From: Gp6-AA40 sp963723495
Lineage (GTDB): Bacteria; Acidobacteriota; Vicinamibacteria; Vicinamibacterales; UBA2999
Length of the DNA: 64,000 nucleotides
Reading direction: 5' to 3'
Assembly: GCA_963723495.1 (NCBI GenBank)
Contig: CAVRQR010000002.1
Location: 1-64,000 of the forward strand
Of the stretch, positions 1 to 9,178 are shown piece after piece. Each line of letters starts with the position of its first letter. Within the stretch, counting starts at the first letter, position 1. Made by a program: the position numbers and the translations under genes. Below the pieces are notes generated by a model, which was given only the letters and a program-made list of their open reading frames with translations, made no database searches and was not told where the DNA came from.

Positions 1-2186
1 GCCCGCGCCGGAACGGATCGACCAGTTCTCGCTCGGCGTCCATGCCCACCCGACGCGCGGAGCGAAGTTCAACTTGTCGTCATCCACGAGACGCCCGCCC
101 AATTGGCCATCGCGGGACACCTGGATGTGGGCGCGAACCGATCGCTGAGTCCTCGTAGAAGTCGCCCTCGCCGATCCGCACGAGCACCGGATGACAGCCA
201 AATCGGCCACCGGCGCCCCGGTGTCGCGATAGGCAGATACGCGTTGATCAGCGTGCCGCCCTTGTCGAGCCATGGTGGCACGTACTGTAGCGGAGTCCGA
301 AATCGAGCGTCATGTCACCACGCATCCGCCACGTATCGCTGAAGTAGTACGACTGGCTGATCGCGCGGAAGTTCGTCGTCGCGAGCTGCACTGCCGATTC
401 GGAGCTGCGCATGGTGCCCAGCAGGAAGTCGGCAAACGCGGCGCCGCCTGGAGTCGCCACGCCCGTCAAGGATCCCGTGGCCCGTCCGTCGAACACGAAC
501 GACCCGCGCGAGAACTGGTTGCCACCTGGTTGAATTGATCGAACCGAATGCTGGCGCCGGCTTTGATCGAGTGCGCGCTGCGGATCCAGGACACATTGTC
601 GGTGAACTCGAACACCTTGTTCTTGTTGGTGTAGGGACCCTCCGTGCTGTCCCCGAAACCGCTGAACCCGGAGATGCCGATGGACGGAATTCCCCACGCC
701 TCTGGCGGGCCGGGCGTCACACCGGGAATATTGAGCTCGGAGACCACATCGCGTTCGAAGGCCAGCTCGCGTCCGTAAGTGTTGTAGAACGAGTTGAACC
801 CAAAGCGGAACTCGTTGAGTACCGTCGGCGACAGCGTGTACGTGTTCCCGATCATGAGCTGGTGAATCGTGTTGAGCAGCTTCGAGCCGTTCAACTTCAA
901 CGCCGGGGTCACTTCATCGTCATGGCTCCAGCTATAGCGGCCCATCCAGTTCAGCGACGAGCTCTGGACGAAGTCCATGCGCTGGGTGTACTGCTTCCGG
1001 TCGATCACCCGATCGACCGCGAGACGTAGTTGTTGGCCGTGCCCGCGGCGTTCGGCTCCGGATAGAACTCGAGCAGCTGCTGCGAGATCTGCTGGATCCG
1101 ATTCGTCGGAATGCGGTTGCCCGCGAACGGCATGCACGATCGGCTCGAGCCGGTGACAGTGCAGGTGGCCGGATCGTGAAGCGGCGTGGCAAGCGCGGAG
1201 AAGTCGCCTGACCGCATGGCCGCGTCGGCACGGTGAAGTTGTTCAGGAACGTCTTGTTGTCCTTGTAGCCTTCGTAGTTCGACATAAAGAACACCCGATT
1301 CTTGAAGATCGGGCCGCTGGCCGTATAGCCGAACTGATTCCACCTGAAGTCTGGTTTTTCCTGGGCGGCCTGCGCGGCCGTGAACGCGTACGGGCGGGCG
1401 TCGAGCGACTCGTTGCGGTGGAACTCGAAGACCGTGCCGTGGAAGGCGTTCGAGCCCGACTTGGTCACGACGTTCACCTGGCCCGCGGCTCGTCCGAACT
1501 CCGCCGAGTAGATGCCGGTCTGCACCTTGAATTCTTCCAGCGCGTCAACCGACGGCAGGAAGATGTAGGTGTTGAAGTTGACGTCGGTGTTGTCCACGCC
1601 ATCGAGCGTGTAGTAGTTGAACTCGCGTCGCTGGCCCGAAATGGAAATCTGCTGGTTGGCGCGCGAGCCGCCCTGTCGATCGCCCGCCTGCCCCGGGCCG
1701 GCGAAACCCGCGCTCACGTTCGGGCTCAGCGCGATCAGGCTCAGGTAGTTGCGACCGTTGAGCGGCAACTCGACGATGCGCCGGTTCTCGATGACGGTGC
1801 CGACCGTCGCATTCTCCGTCGTGATGAGCGACGTGACAGCGGTCACCTCGGTCGTCTCCGTGATCCCGCCGATCTCAAGGGTGAGACCCACACGGAGCGT
1901 CTCCTCCACGTGCAGCTCCACTCTGTTCTGCGCCATCCTGAAGCCGTCCAGTTCGGCTTTGATCAGGTATGCGCCGGGAGGCATTGCTGGAAACGTGTAG
2001 GCTCCGACCTCGTTGCTTGGCTGAGAACGAACCGCGTTGGTGCCCACGTTTTGCGCCGTGACCGTCGCGCCCGGAAGGGCAGCGCCGTGGTGTCTTTCAC
2101 TTCACCGGTGATGGTGCCGAGGGTCTGAGCGTAGCAGGCGTAGTGAGACACAAGCAGACAACTGCGCTGAAGGCACGTTTCAACAT
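1..2186 (-). CDS. Oar-like TonB-dependent receptor, frameshifted and cut by the window edge
   Basis: Outer-membrane receptor of the acidobacterial Oar/CarbopepD_reg type, probably importing oligomers or siderophore-like ligands. The start is the ATG at 2186, preceded by GAAGGAG and followed by a signal peptide (MLKRAFSAVVCL). Next come a carboxypeptidase-regulatory fold (TITGEVKD, then PPGAYLIKAELDGF), a plug domain (ELPLNGRNYLSL, YYTLDGVDNTDVN, EFGRAAGQVNVVTKSGSN) and the first barrel strands. The frame breaks near 2140, 2080, 1235, 1040, 500 and 280, but all pieces are collinear and conserved, so this was a single gene. The C-terminal barrel lies beyond position 1. It is related to the intact receptor at 52404-55442. 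I cannot tell whether it is a true pseudogene or a victim of indel errors. Confidence 0.85.
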
Positions 2187-2384
2187 GTGCTGCTCCTTCG
2201 GGGTTGAAGGGGAAACAGCACCGCGAGAGACGATCGGACCATCGAGGGGACTGACCAACCAACCGACCGTCAGTCACGATGACCGTGAGCGGGTCCCGTA
2301 TAGCCCTTAGTTATGGGAGGTCAAGCCTTTGTTATTGGGTCGATCGAAATTGCCCGAACTTTGATCGTGTGTCCTGTACGTAGT

Positions 2385-2402
2385 GTCCGCCTTTAGGCGG
2401 AC
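2385..2402. repeat. Small hairpin repeat (GTCCGCC-TTTA-GGCGGAC)
   Basis: A perfect 7-bp stem with a TTTA loop. Read on the minus strand, the repeat and its flanks translate as TVRLKADTTYRTHD. Peptides beginning VRLKADTT are, from memory, a frequent spurious translation in Vicinamibacteria genomes, which would make this a member of a dispersed intergenic repeat family. Only one copy was noticed in this window. No T-tract follows, so it is not a strong intrinsic terminator. Confidence 0.45.
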
Positions 2403-2825
2403 CGTGCCCGCGACGTCGTGTCCGGCTCCCCGCCGTCGCGCGCGGGCGGCAGCCGGACCTTCTGGCTCATCAGAACCGGCGTCAGCACATGAGCTAGGCT
2501 GCGTAGAATGTGGGCTCGCCGGCTGGCGCTGTTGCCGCGGCGGACTGGAGAACAGATGCAGACGATCACCGTCCCGACCGCCGCTACGGCGGCAACGCGT
2601 TCTGCCAGTGCTGTTTGGAGGCTGCTTCGGCGCGGCGGTCGTGAATCGTGCGCGTCCCGAGATCCACAAGCGCCTGATGAGCACCTGGCCTACATCGTGG
2701 CGACCCTTGCGCTGTTCATCGGCGTTGCGCGCATTCTCGTTACGCAATCCGAGCTATGGCTCGCATCGGTCGGCCCGTCATCGACGCGATCCGTAGCGCA
2801 TTGGCCCTTCTTCAGTCAGTGATAC

Positions 2826-2875
2826 CTGGGTTTGATTGCGGGGGCTCGACAGCCAACATTATCTGCAGCTCTGGA
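2826..2875 (+). repeat. Dispersed intergenic repeat, copy 1
   Basis: Contains GATTGCGGGGGCTCG and further on TCTGCAGCTCTGGA. Similar stretches recur at about 9021-9068 and 14388-14430, all in the same orientation and all just beyond the 3' ends of genes. This copy is the most diverged in its middle part. Confidence 0.45.
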
Positions 2876-3106
2876 GACCTGCCGCGTAAAGCGGTCGCTG
2901 AAGGGAAATCCGCTTCTCGGACATCTTCGATTTTCGTCGTAAATTCTTCACTCTGTTCCACTTCATAGATGGATTTGAGTGGGCTGGTCTTGGCCTTGAA
3001 GGCGCTATTCTGGCGCGTCATCGCGACAATCGTGGCGACAACCGCGATGAGTTCAATTTCATCCAGCCGCAAACCTCGATGCGGCGGGAGTGCCAGGATC
3101 GTGGCG

Positions 3107-6074
3107 TCAGTTCGTCGGCAGCAGCCCCTTCAGCTCCCCGAACCAGTTGAGGACGGCGACCATGCCGGCTCGCACGCGAGATGGGTCGTCGGTTGCGTCC
3201 TCGTTGACGATGAGGAACCGTTTCCCGTCCGGCGCGACATCGTACGCCATGATCGCGTATTTGGCGTCGAATACTTTGATTGGATTACGGCTACTGAATG
3301 TCGCGCCGGACGATTCGACCGGCACCGTCATCAGCGTCTTCGACTATCGAGATAAAAGAGTTCCCGCCCGTTCCGAGCCCAAGCGGGTTGTGTCCCTCCA
3401 GCCGCCGACACTTTCCAGAACCCGCTGTTCACCTGCGGGAACGGACGCACGTGGATTTCTGAGCGCCCTGACGCATTCGAATACGCCATGTAACGGCCGC
3501 TGGGTGAGATGACGGCTGCCTGCTCCAGAGCCGGAGTGTGAACGAGCGGCTCTCCGGGCGATACGTTCGCGCGACCGGCCCCGGCAAACAGGAAGACATC
3601 GAACAGGGTGCGGGGGTGTTCTCGACGCCAACAATCTCAATTCCGTCCGGCGTAATCGACGTCGGCCGCTGAAGGTTCCCGCTCGTCGTCAGCCGATCGA
3701 CGCCACCGGACCCGGTGCCTGCCGGTAGAGATTCGGCGGTCCCATGCGGTTCGAAGCGAAAATGATCCGCGCACTATCCGGCGTCCACACCGGGTATCAT
3801 CCAGGCTCGGACCGAACGTCAATGGTGTCAGCGTTTGCCGTGCGAAATTCCAGATCCAGATGTCGTTTTCTTGATCGCGGATGTCCAATGCCGCGCGGGC
3901 TCCGTCGGGTGACAGGCGCGCGATGGTGTAGGCCCGGCGTGGCGCATTAATCGGTTCCGGGCGGCCCTGTCGGTCCACCCAGATGAGCGACCGCGGCGGC
4001 GGCCCAGCGACCCGCGCGGGCACATAGACAAGGGTGCCCGTTCGCGACACCGCGTAGTTGGCGGCACCGTCGCGCCCGGTCATCACGTGGTCGACCACCT
4101 GTACCGGATCACCTAACACTTCGAGGTGCGCAAGATTGAACCGGACGGCGAGTAGCGCTCCGGCGGCCGCATACACCAAGTGGCCGCTCCGGACGTATTG
4201 GGCCTGGCTGCCGCCGGGAATCAGCGTTTTGCGCTGGCCGGTCTTGAGGTCGAGGACCGCCACATCCGAGTTTTCGGCCTGGCCGACCTTGGTCACCGTG
4301 AACAACACGCCGCGGTTGCCCGGCAGCACAGACGGAAACACGTGGTCCGCTTCTCGCTGCCCCGCGTCGGGCGTCGTCAGCACCATCGGCTCGCCGCCGT
4401 CAGCGGAGACACGCCACAGACCGGTGCGCGGTTCGGACGTGGCGAACACGATCGCATTGTCGTCGCCCCAGCTTGCGCCACGCGGACCTGCGCCCACCAC
4501 GCACAACGGGATTGCCGGTCCCCCCTTCGTTGAAATCTTCTTGAGATGGGAATCCTCGAAGAATCCGATCCAACGGCTGTCCGACGAAAACATCGGTGAG
4601 CGCACGTCGGTGACACCTGGAAGTGATTTGGCGTCGAGTTGATCGAGCGCGCGCAGAACGAGAGCGACCCCGGTGCTGGGCCGGCCAGCGCGGTAGGCAA
4701 GATATCGACCGTCTGGCGAGAGGGCAAGACTGTGATCGAAGACATTTCCGCGGTCAAGGTCCTGACCAGGAGACAATAAGATGTCGAGACGTGACGTCAG
4801 CAGAGGATCCTGCGTGCCCGGCTGAATCGCCGTCCATGTGAGGAGGGCGGCAATCGCTGCGCCAGCAGCCACTGGCACTGCGATCGTCACTGGCGCGAAG
4901 CGACGGGAGTGCGCTGCCGTCGTCTCGGTCACCGGCGATGACAGAGCCTCATCGATGTCCAATCGAGCCGCAGCGGCCGAATCGAGCCGACGTTTGCGAT
5001 CCTTCTCCAGACAACGCCGAAGCAGTCTGGCAACGGGTGCGGGCGTTTCCGCGGGCAGGCTGGTCCAGTCAGGATCGCTCTTCAGCACCTCCGCCAGCAC
5101 GTGCGCCACCGTCTCGCCTGTAAACACCAGACGACCAGTGAGCATCTCCAGCAACACGACCCCGAACGCCCAGAGGTCGCTCCGCTTGTCGACGGCCTTG
5201 CCTGCGGCCTGCTCGGGACTCATGTACCTGCCGTGCCGAGATGATCTCGCCACCGGTGATCATCGCCGGGCTCGTGATCGTCGCTGAATGAGCCGGCGGC
5301 GTCTCGACAGTCCCGCTTCCATCGCTGCCGAGTGCCTTGGCGAGTCCGAAGTCCAACACCTTCACTGTGCCGTCCGGGCGCACCTTGATGTTCGCTGGTT
5401 TGAGATCGCGGTGCACGATGCCGTACTCGTCGCGGCCTCGAGCGCGTCTGCGATCTGACGCGCGATCGCCAGCGCGTCGGCAAGCGGCAGCGGACCTCGC
5501 TTGAGCAGATCGGCGAGAGTCGGGCCTTCGACGAGCTCCAGTACGAGTGCTTGCACCGCGCGACCTGCACCGGCGGTCGCCGGTTCGCCGCTGATCGCGC
5601 CCTCTTCGAGGCCGTAGATGGCGCCGATGTTCGGATGATTGATCGATGCAAGGATCTGGGCTTCGCGATCGGCCCGTGAGCGCCGTCCGGCGTCGCACGA
5701 GAACGCTTCGGGGAGCACCTTCAGGGCAACATCGCGATGAAGTTTCGTGTCGCGCGCGCAATACACGTCGCCCATCCCGCCGCTGCCGAGCAGTTCGCCG
5801 ATCCGGTAATGCGCCAGCGTAGCGCCTGCAGCGGGCGTAATGTCCTGACCCACGAGCTGTGCTCCCGATTCCCACGCCGGTCGATCGATCACGAATGGCG
5901 CAGCATCCTGCGCGAGCAAGGACTCCACGTCGTTGCGCAGACGAGCATCGTCGCCGCAGAGTCGTGCGAGTGCGGTCGTTCGATCGCTCGCACGGCTCTC
6001 GACGACGCTGTCGTAGATGCGTGCGACCTGGGCCAACGCTCGACTTCAATCGGCGTTGGCTCACGACTGCTCAT
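3107..6074 (-). CDS. Membrane Ser/Thr protein kinase with TolB/WD40 propeller, frameshifted
   Basis: Eukaryotic-type kinase predicted to phosphorylate cytoplasmic targets while its C-terminal propeller faces the periplasm. The start ATG at 6074 overlaps the stop of the upstream ankyrin gene (ATGA), so the two are probably translationally coupled. An N-terminal acidobacterial leader (VARIYDSVVE, VESLLAQDAAPF) precedes the kinase motifs: glycine loop GELLGSGGMGDVY, lysine VALKVLPE, catalytic HRDLKPANIK, DFGLAKAL, and SPEQAAGKAVDKRSDLWAFGV. One membrane span follows (VTIAVPVAAGAAIAALLTW), then propeller repeats with S-P-D-G turns, ending AVLNWFGELKGLLPTN. Frame breaks lie near 6030, 5430, 5230, 3700-3640 and 3340. 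Apart from these the gene has the usual full length of about 980 codons. Confidence 0.85.
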
Positions 6075-8038
6075 CTGCGTACACGTGGCGACGACAGCAC
6101 CTCCGCGTCATCGCGCGCCTCGATCGTCGGCGTCAGCGCCATCACCGCCCACGATGTGCCGCGGCCGAGATGAACTGATCACGCCCGTGTGGGAAGCCGC
6201 CGTCGAAGTAGGGCAAGAATCCGACCGCGCGAGAACGGACGAACCATGTCCCGTCATCCAGCTGCGTGCGCCGAAGATAATGTGCGCCGCTCTGGTACGC
6301 GGCTGTCGTCGGCGACAGGCCGCCAGCGCGTAGGGCATACAGGGCCTGTCCGGTCGCGTAGGCATCCGACATCATCGTTGGCAACTGTGCCCAACCCCCA
6401 TCAGGACGCTGAAGCGCGAGAAGGCGTGATCGCTGGTGCGCGATGAGATCCGTGTCAACACGCGCCCACATGAGGCCGAGGAGCTTGAACGCCTCCCCTT
6501 GAGTGTCGATTGGCGTTGCCCGCTCCAAATACGCTCAAGCGCGCGCGATGCGACGGGTGATTTCGGTCCGTCGGCCAGGAGGAGCGTATACCGAGACCCA
6601 CGAATGGCCAATGCGGTCGTCGGAATCGGAGCGGCATTGAGCGGTGGCCGTATTATGGCGAATGTCGACGCCCCTCCATCCCAACTGCCGTCGAGATCCT
6701 GCAGCGCGGCAAAACGCAGGGCCGCGGCGTCGGTGACAGCGCTAGGAGCAATCTTCGGCCGCCAATGCGAACAGACCGTAGGCCAGATTGTCACAATGGC
6801 CGCCCGGCCTCCACGAGGCGGTAGACCGGCGAGCAAATATCGCTCGCGCTCACGGGCCCAATCGGCGAGTGTTGCCTGGGCGGGGTCGACGGCAAGTGCT
6901 TGATCGACCGGAATGCCCTGCTCGCGAGCGAGTTTGACCGCTACGGCCGGAAGGCTATGACTGTGACACGAGATACAGTTCGACCGCTCGCGGAATGCAG
7001 GTCCAGCGGCCTGCAACTTCGCGACAGCTCGGCTCACCGCATCGCGTGCTGTTCGCGGTTCCACGACCGATGCTGGCGCGGCGGGTGGAGGCGCCAGCGG
7101 GACCGCGCCCGCCTGCCGCAGCACACGGGCGATCGGTGTTTCACCCCTCATGAGCGCCCAATCGAGTGCCGTTCTGCCGGCCTCATCGCGTAGAGTGACA
7201 TCGGCGCCCCGGCCCAGCAGGAGTTTGGTCGCTTCAACGGTCTCATCCACGGCCGCGGCCATCATCAGCGGCGTCAGACCGCGCGACCCTGTCGCATTCG
7301 GGTCGGCACCGTGGTCGAGCAATGCGACCACCGCGGGCGCTGCCGCTTGTCCGGCGGCGTACCAGAGCGCCGGAAGCGTAATCGTCGACGTGGTCGCGGT
7401 CTCGTGTGGGCTCGCGCCGAGTGCCAGGAATCGTCGCACCACGGCAGGCTGGGTGACGTTGGGAGACACCACAGGACCACGCAAGTCAGAACTGTGTGTC
7501 AGTTTCAGGCCAACGCCCTCCAGCATGCGCAGCATCGTCGAATCAGCATCAGAGTAGGCGATTCGAAGAAGCTCCTCGCGCACGTTCGGCGAGATGGCTC
7601 CTGAGGCGTTGTGCGCCAGAAGAAGTCCTAGTGAGTGTAGATTTCCGTATCTGGCCGCGACTAACAGCGCCGTCGTTCCGTCAGTGGCTTGCGGTTCGAC
7701 GGCGGCGCCTCGGTCGAGCAGCGATTTCACCATGCTCGCGTCGCCGCCAGCCCACTGAGCGCGGTCGATCCATACCGGTTGACAGCGTTGACTTCCGCGC
7801 CACGATCGAGCAGCAGGCTGACGCATTCGCGTGATCCGTGGATGACGGCGTGATCAGCAGCGTGGCTCCAGTCTCGTCTCGCGTATTCGCATCTGCTCCC
7901 GCGCGAATCGCGGCTAACGCGCTGCACGTCGCCAGTGCGAATCGCTTCGAAGAGACGCTCGCCGTCCGCCCGGGCCGTTCCGATCATCAACGGCGCCGCT
8001 ATCAATAGGATTGAGATTCGACGTGCCATGCAGAACAT
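6071..8038 (-). CDS. Secreted ankyrin-repeat protein with c-heme motif and cyclase-like helical repeats, frameshifted
   Basis: The start ATG at 8038 sits 4 nt after an AAGGAGG ribosome site and opens a signal peptide (MARRISILLIAAPLMIGTARA). At least six ankyrin repeats follow (LLLDRGAEVNAVNRYGSTAL; DHGADPNATGSRGLTPLMMAA; LLLGRGADVTLRDEAGRTALDWAL). Then comes a single CxxCH heme motif (CISCHSHSLPAVAV), and a C-terminal half with squalene-hopene-cyclase or prenyltransferase-like repeats (LQDLDGSWDGG, LQRPDGGWAQLP, YATGQALYALR, QLDDGTWFVRSR). Frame breaks lie near 7740-7850, 6780, 6520 and 6150; correcting one base at about 6148 extends the protein to a TGA at 6071-6073, inside the ATGA overlap with the kinase. 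Probably periplasmic. The cyclase-like part lacks any seen catalytic DXDD, so enzymatic activity is doubtful. Confidence 0.75.
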
Positions 8039-8153
8039 ACGTCCTCCTTGGCCCCGATCGAGGCAGGCCACGGTTGTGACGTGCCGTCGAGTCGGACTTC
8101 GCTTCCAAAGAGGTAAGCGCCGGATCCAAGCAGGAGCTACAATCCGGTGGAAA

Positions 8154-8730
8154 ATGCCCGATTCTGTGGACATTACCGGCCTGCTCAGGGCTTGGGGCCA
8201 GGGAGACGAGGTGCCCTACACCGGCTGACTCCCGGTGGTATACCGCAACTACGAGCCCAGGCGCACCGGTAAATGCGTCAAGAACCGGCGGGAACGCCGT
8301 TGCAGAGCACGGCGCTCGTCCACGAAGCGTATCTCCGTCTCGTGAACACCAAACACGTCGATTGGCAGGACCGCAAACACTTCTTCGCGCTGTCGGCGCA
8401 AATCATGCGGCGCATCCTCGTCGACGCGGCACGGGCGCGAGCCAGGGTGAAGCGCGGGGGCGGCGCGGCGCGCGCGGATCACGCGTCGGGAATTGACTTT
8501 GACAAGATTCCGAGCTCCGACTCCGAGGCGGCCGCGCTGTTCTGTGCTCTCAACGACGCGCTTGAAACCTTGGCGCGTCTGGATCAGCAAGAGCGAAGGT
8601 CGTGGAATTGCGATTCTTTGGCGGATTGAGCGTCGAAGAGACGGCGCAGGTGCTGGACGTGTCGTCGCAAACAGTCATGCGCGACTGGCGGATCGCCCGA
8701 GCGTGGTTGGCGCGCGAACTAAGGCGCTAG
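8154..8730 (+). CDS. ECF sigma factor, TIGR02999-like, disrupted
   Basis: Extracytoplasmic-function sigma factor of the short acidobacterial type. ATG at 8154 opens MPDSVDITGLLRAWGQGDE. Region 2 follows (STALVHEAYLRLVNTKHVDWQDRKHFFALSAQIMRRI in pieces, then LVDAARARARVKRGGG), and region 4 with its helix-turn-helix ends in VEETAQVLDVSSQTVMRDWRIARAWLARELRR and a TAG at 8728-8730. The frame breaks near 8208, 8235 and 8595, and there is also an in-frame TAA at about 8269 where a Tyr codon is expected (R-Y-M-R). It is transcribed divergently from the ankyrin/kinase pair, with 115 nt between, so it may control that operon. The extra nonsense substitution makes genuine decay more plausible here than for its neighbours. 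Confidence 0.75.
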
Positions 8731-9178
8731 CAAGCAGGGTGCATTCACAGGAGCGCGAAGGCGTCTCGGGATCGCGTCGCCCGGACGGATGTCCTACAGA
8801 GGTTGAGAGAAAAAGGAAGAGATTCACACTGACGCGTCACCCGGGCGCCTGCGTAACGCACTGGTCATGATCGAAATTAGAGGCCAGTGGTGGAAACGAG
8901 AGTGAGGTGGGGACCGCAACGGCTCAATAAATGTGCAAGCGATCGATGGCAAAACCGAGAGTTCAAATCGCGTCCCGGCCGGGCAAGCGCCTGCAAGTAT
9001 TTGTTTTCAGGTGTTAGAAGTGGGATTTGCGGTGGCTCGCAACCGTCGGAACTTGCAGCTGTGGAGCGGGGCGGCGTGATACGAAATCAGATCAACCCTT
9101 CTATAACCTTGCGCACCTGGAAATCACGTGACCGTGTGGGACCTAGCGTTCTTTGGGCAAGAGGGCGAGCCGTACAGT
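8731..9178. other. Non-coding stretch between convergent genes
   Basis: It lies between the ECF sigma stop and the stop of the second kinase. No supported gene. It contains copy 2 of the short dispersed repeat (about 9021-9068). A GAGTTCAAATCGCGTCCC string near 8960 resembles a tRNA T-loop but does not fold as one. If the kinase really ends in the usual VLNW form, its last codons may extend a little into this stretch after an indel near 9180. Confidence 0.4.
9021..9068 (+). repeat. Dispersed intergenic repeat, copy 2
   Basis: Core GGATTTGCGGTGGCTCGCAA, followed by CTTGCAGCTGTGGA. It matches copy 3 (14388-14430) closely over the first 30 or so bases and copy 1 (2826-2875) at both ends. It lies between two convergent gene ends. 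Confidence 0.5.

Larger units (their letters stand above)
2187..3106. other. Gene-poor stretch with dispersed repeats
   Basis: No convincing gene is seen between the receptor start and the kinase stop. Several short overlapping frames exist on both strands, none with a recognisable domain. The best is a minus-strand frame at 2812-3072 (86 codons, MRLDEIELIAVVATIVAM...), which has no family I know. The stretch holds a hairpin at 2385-2402 and one copy of a short repeat at about 2826-2875. The part next to 2186 should contain the receptor promoter, but I see no clean -35/-10 pair. Confidence 0.4.

Noticed and set aside
2307..2822. Overlapping short genes on both strands
   Set aside because: Arg/Ala-rich frames with no domain or ribosome site; they cover a dispersed repeat hairpin.
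8940..9000. Possible tRNA from GAGTTCAAATCGCGTCCC
   Set aside because: The T-loop consensus is there, but the T-stem pairs only three of five positions and no anticodon or acceptor arm can be folded.
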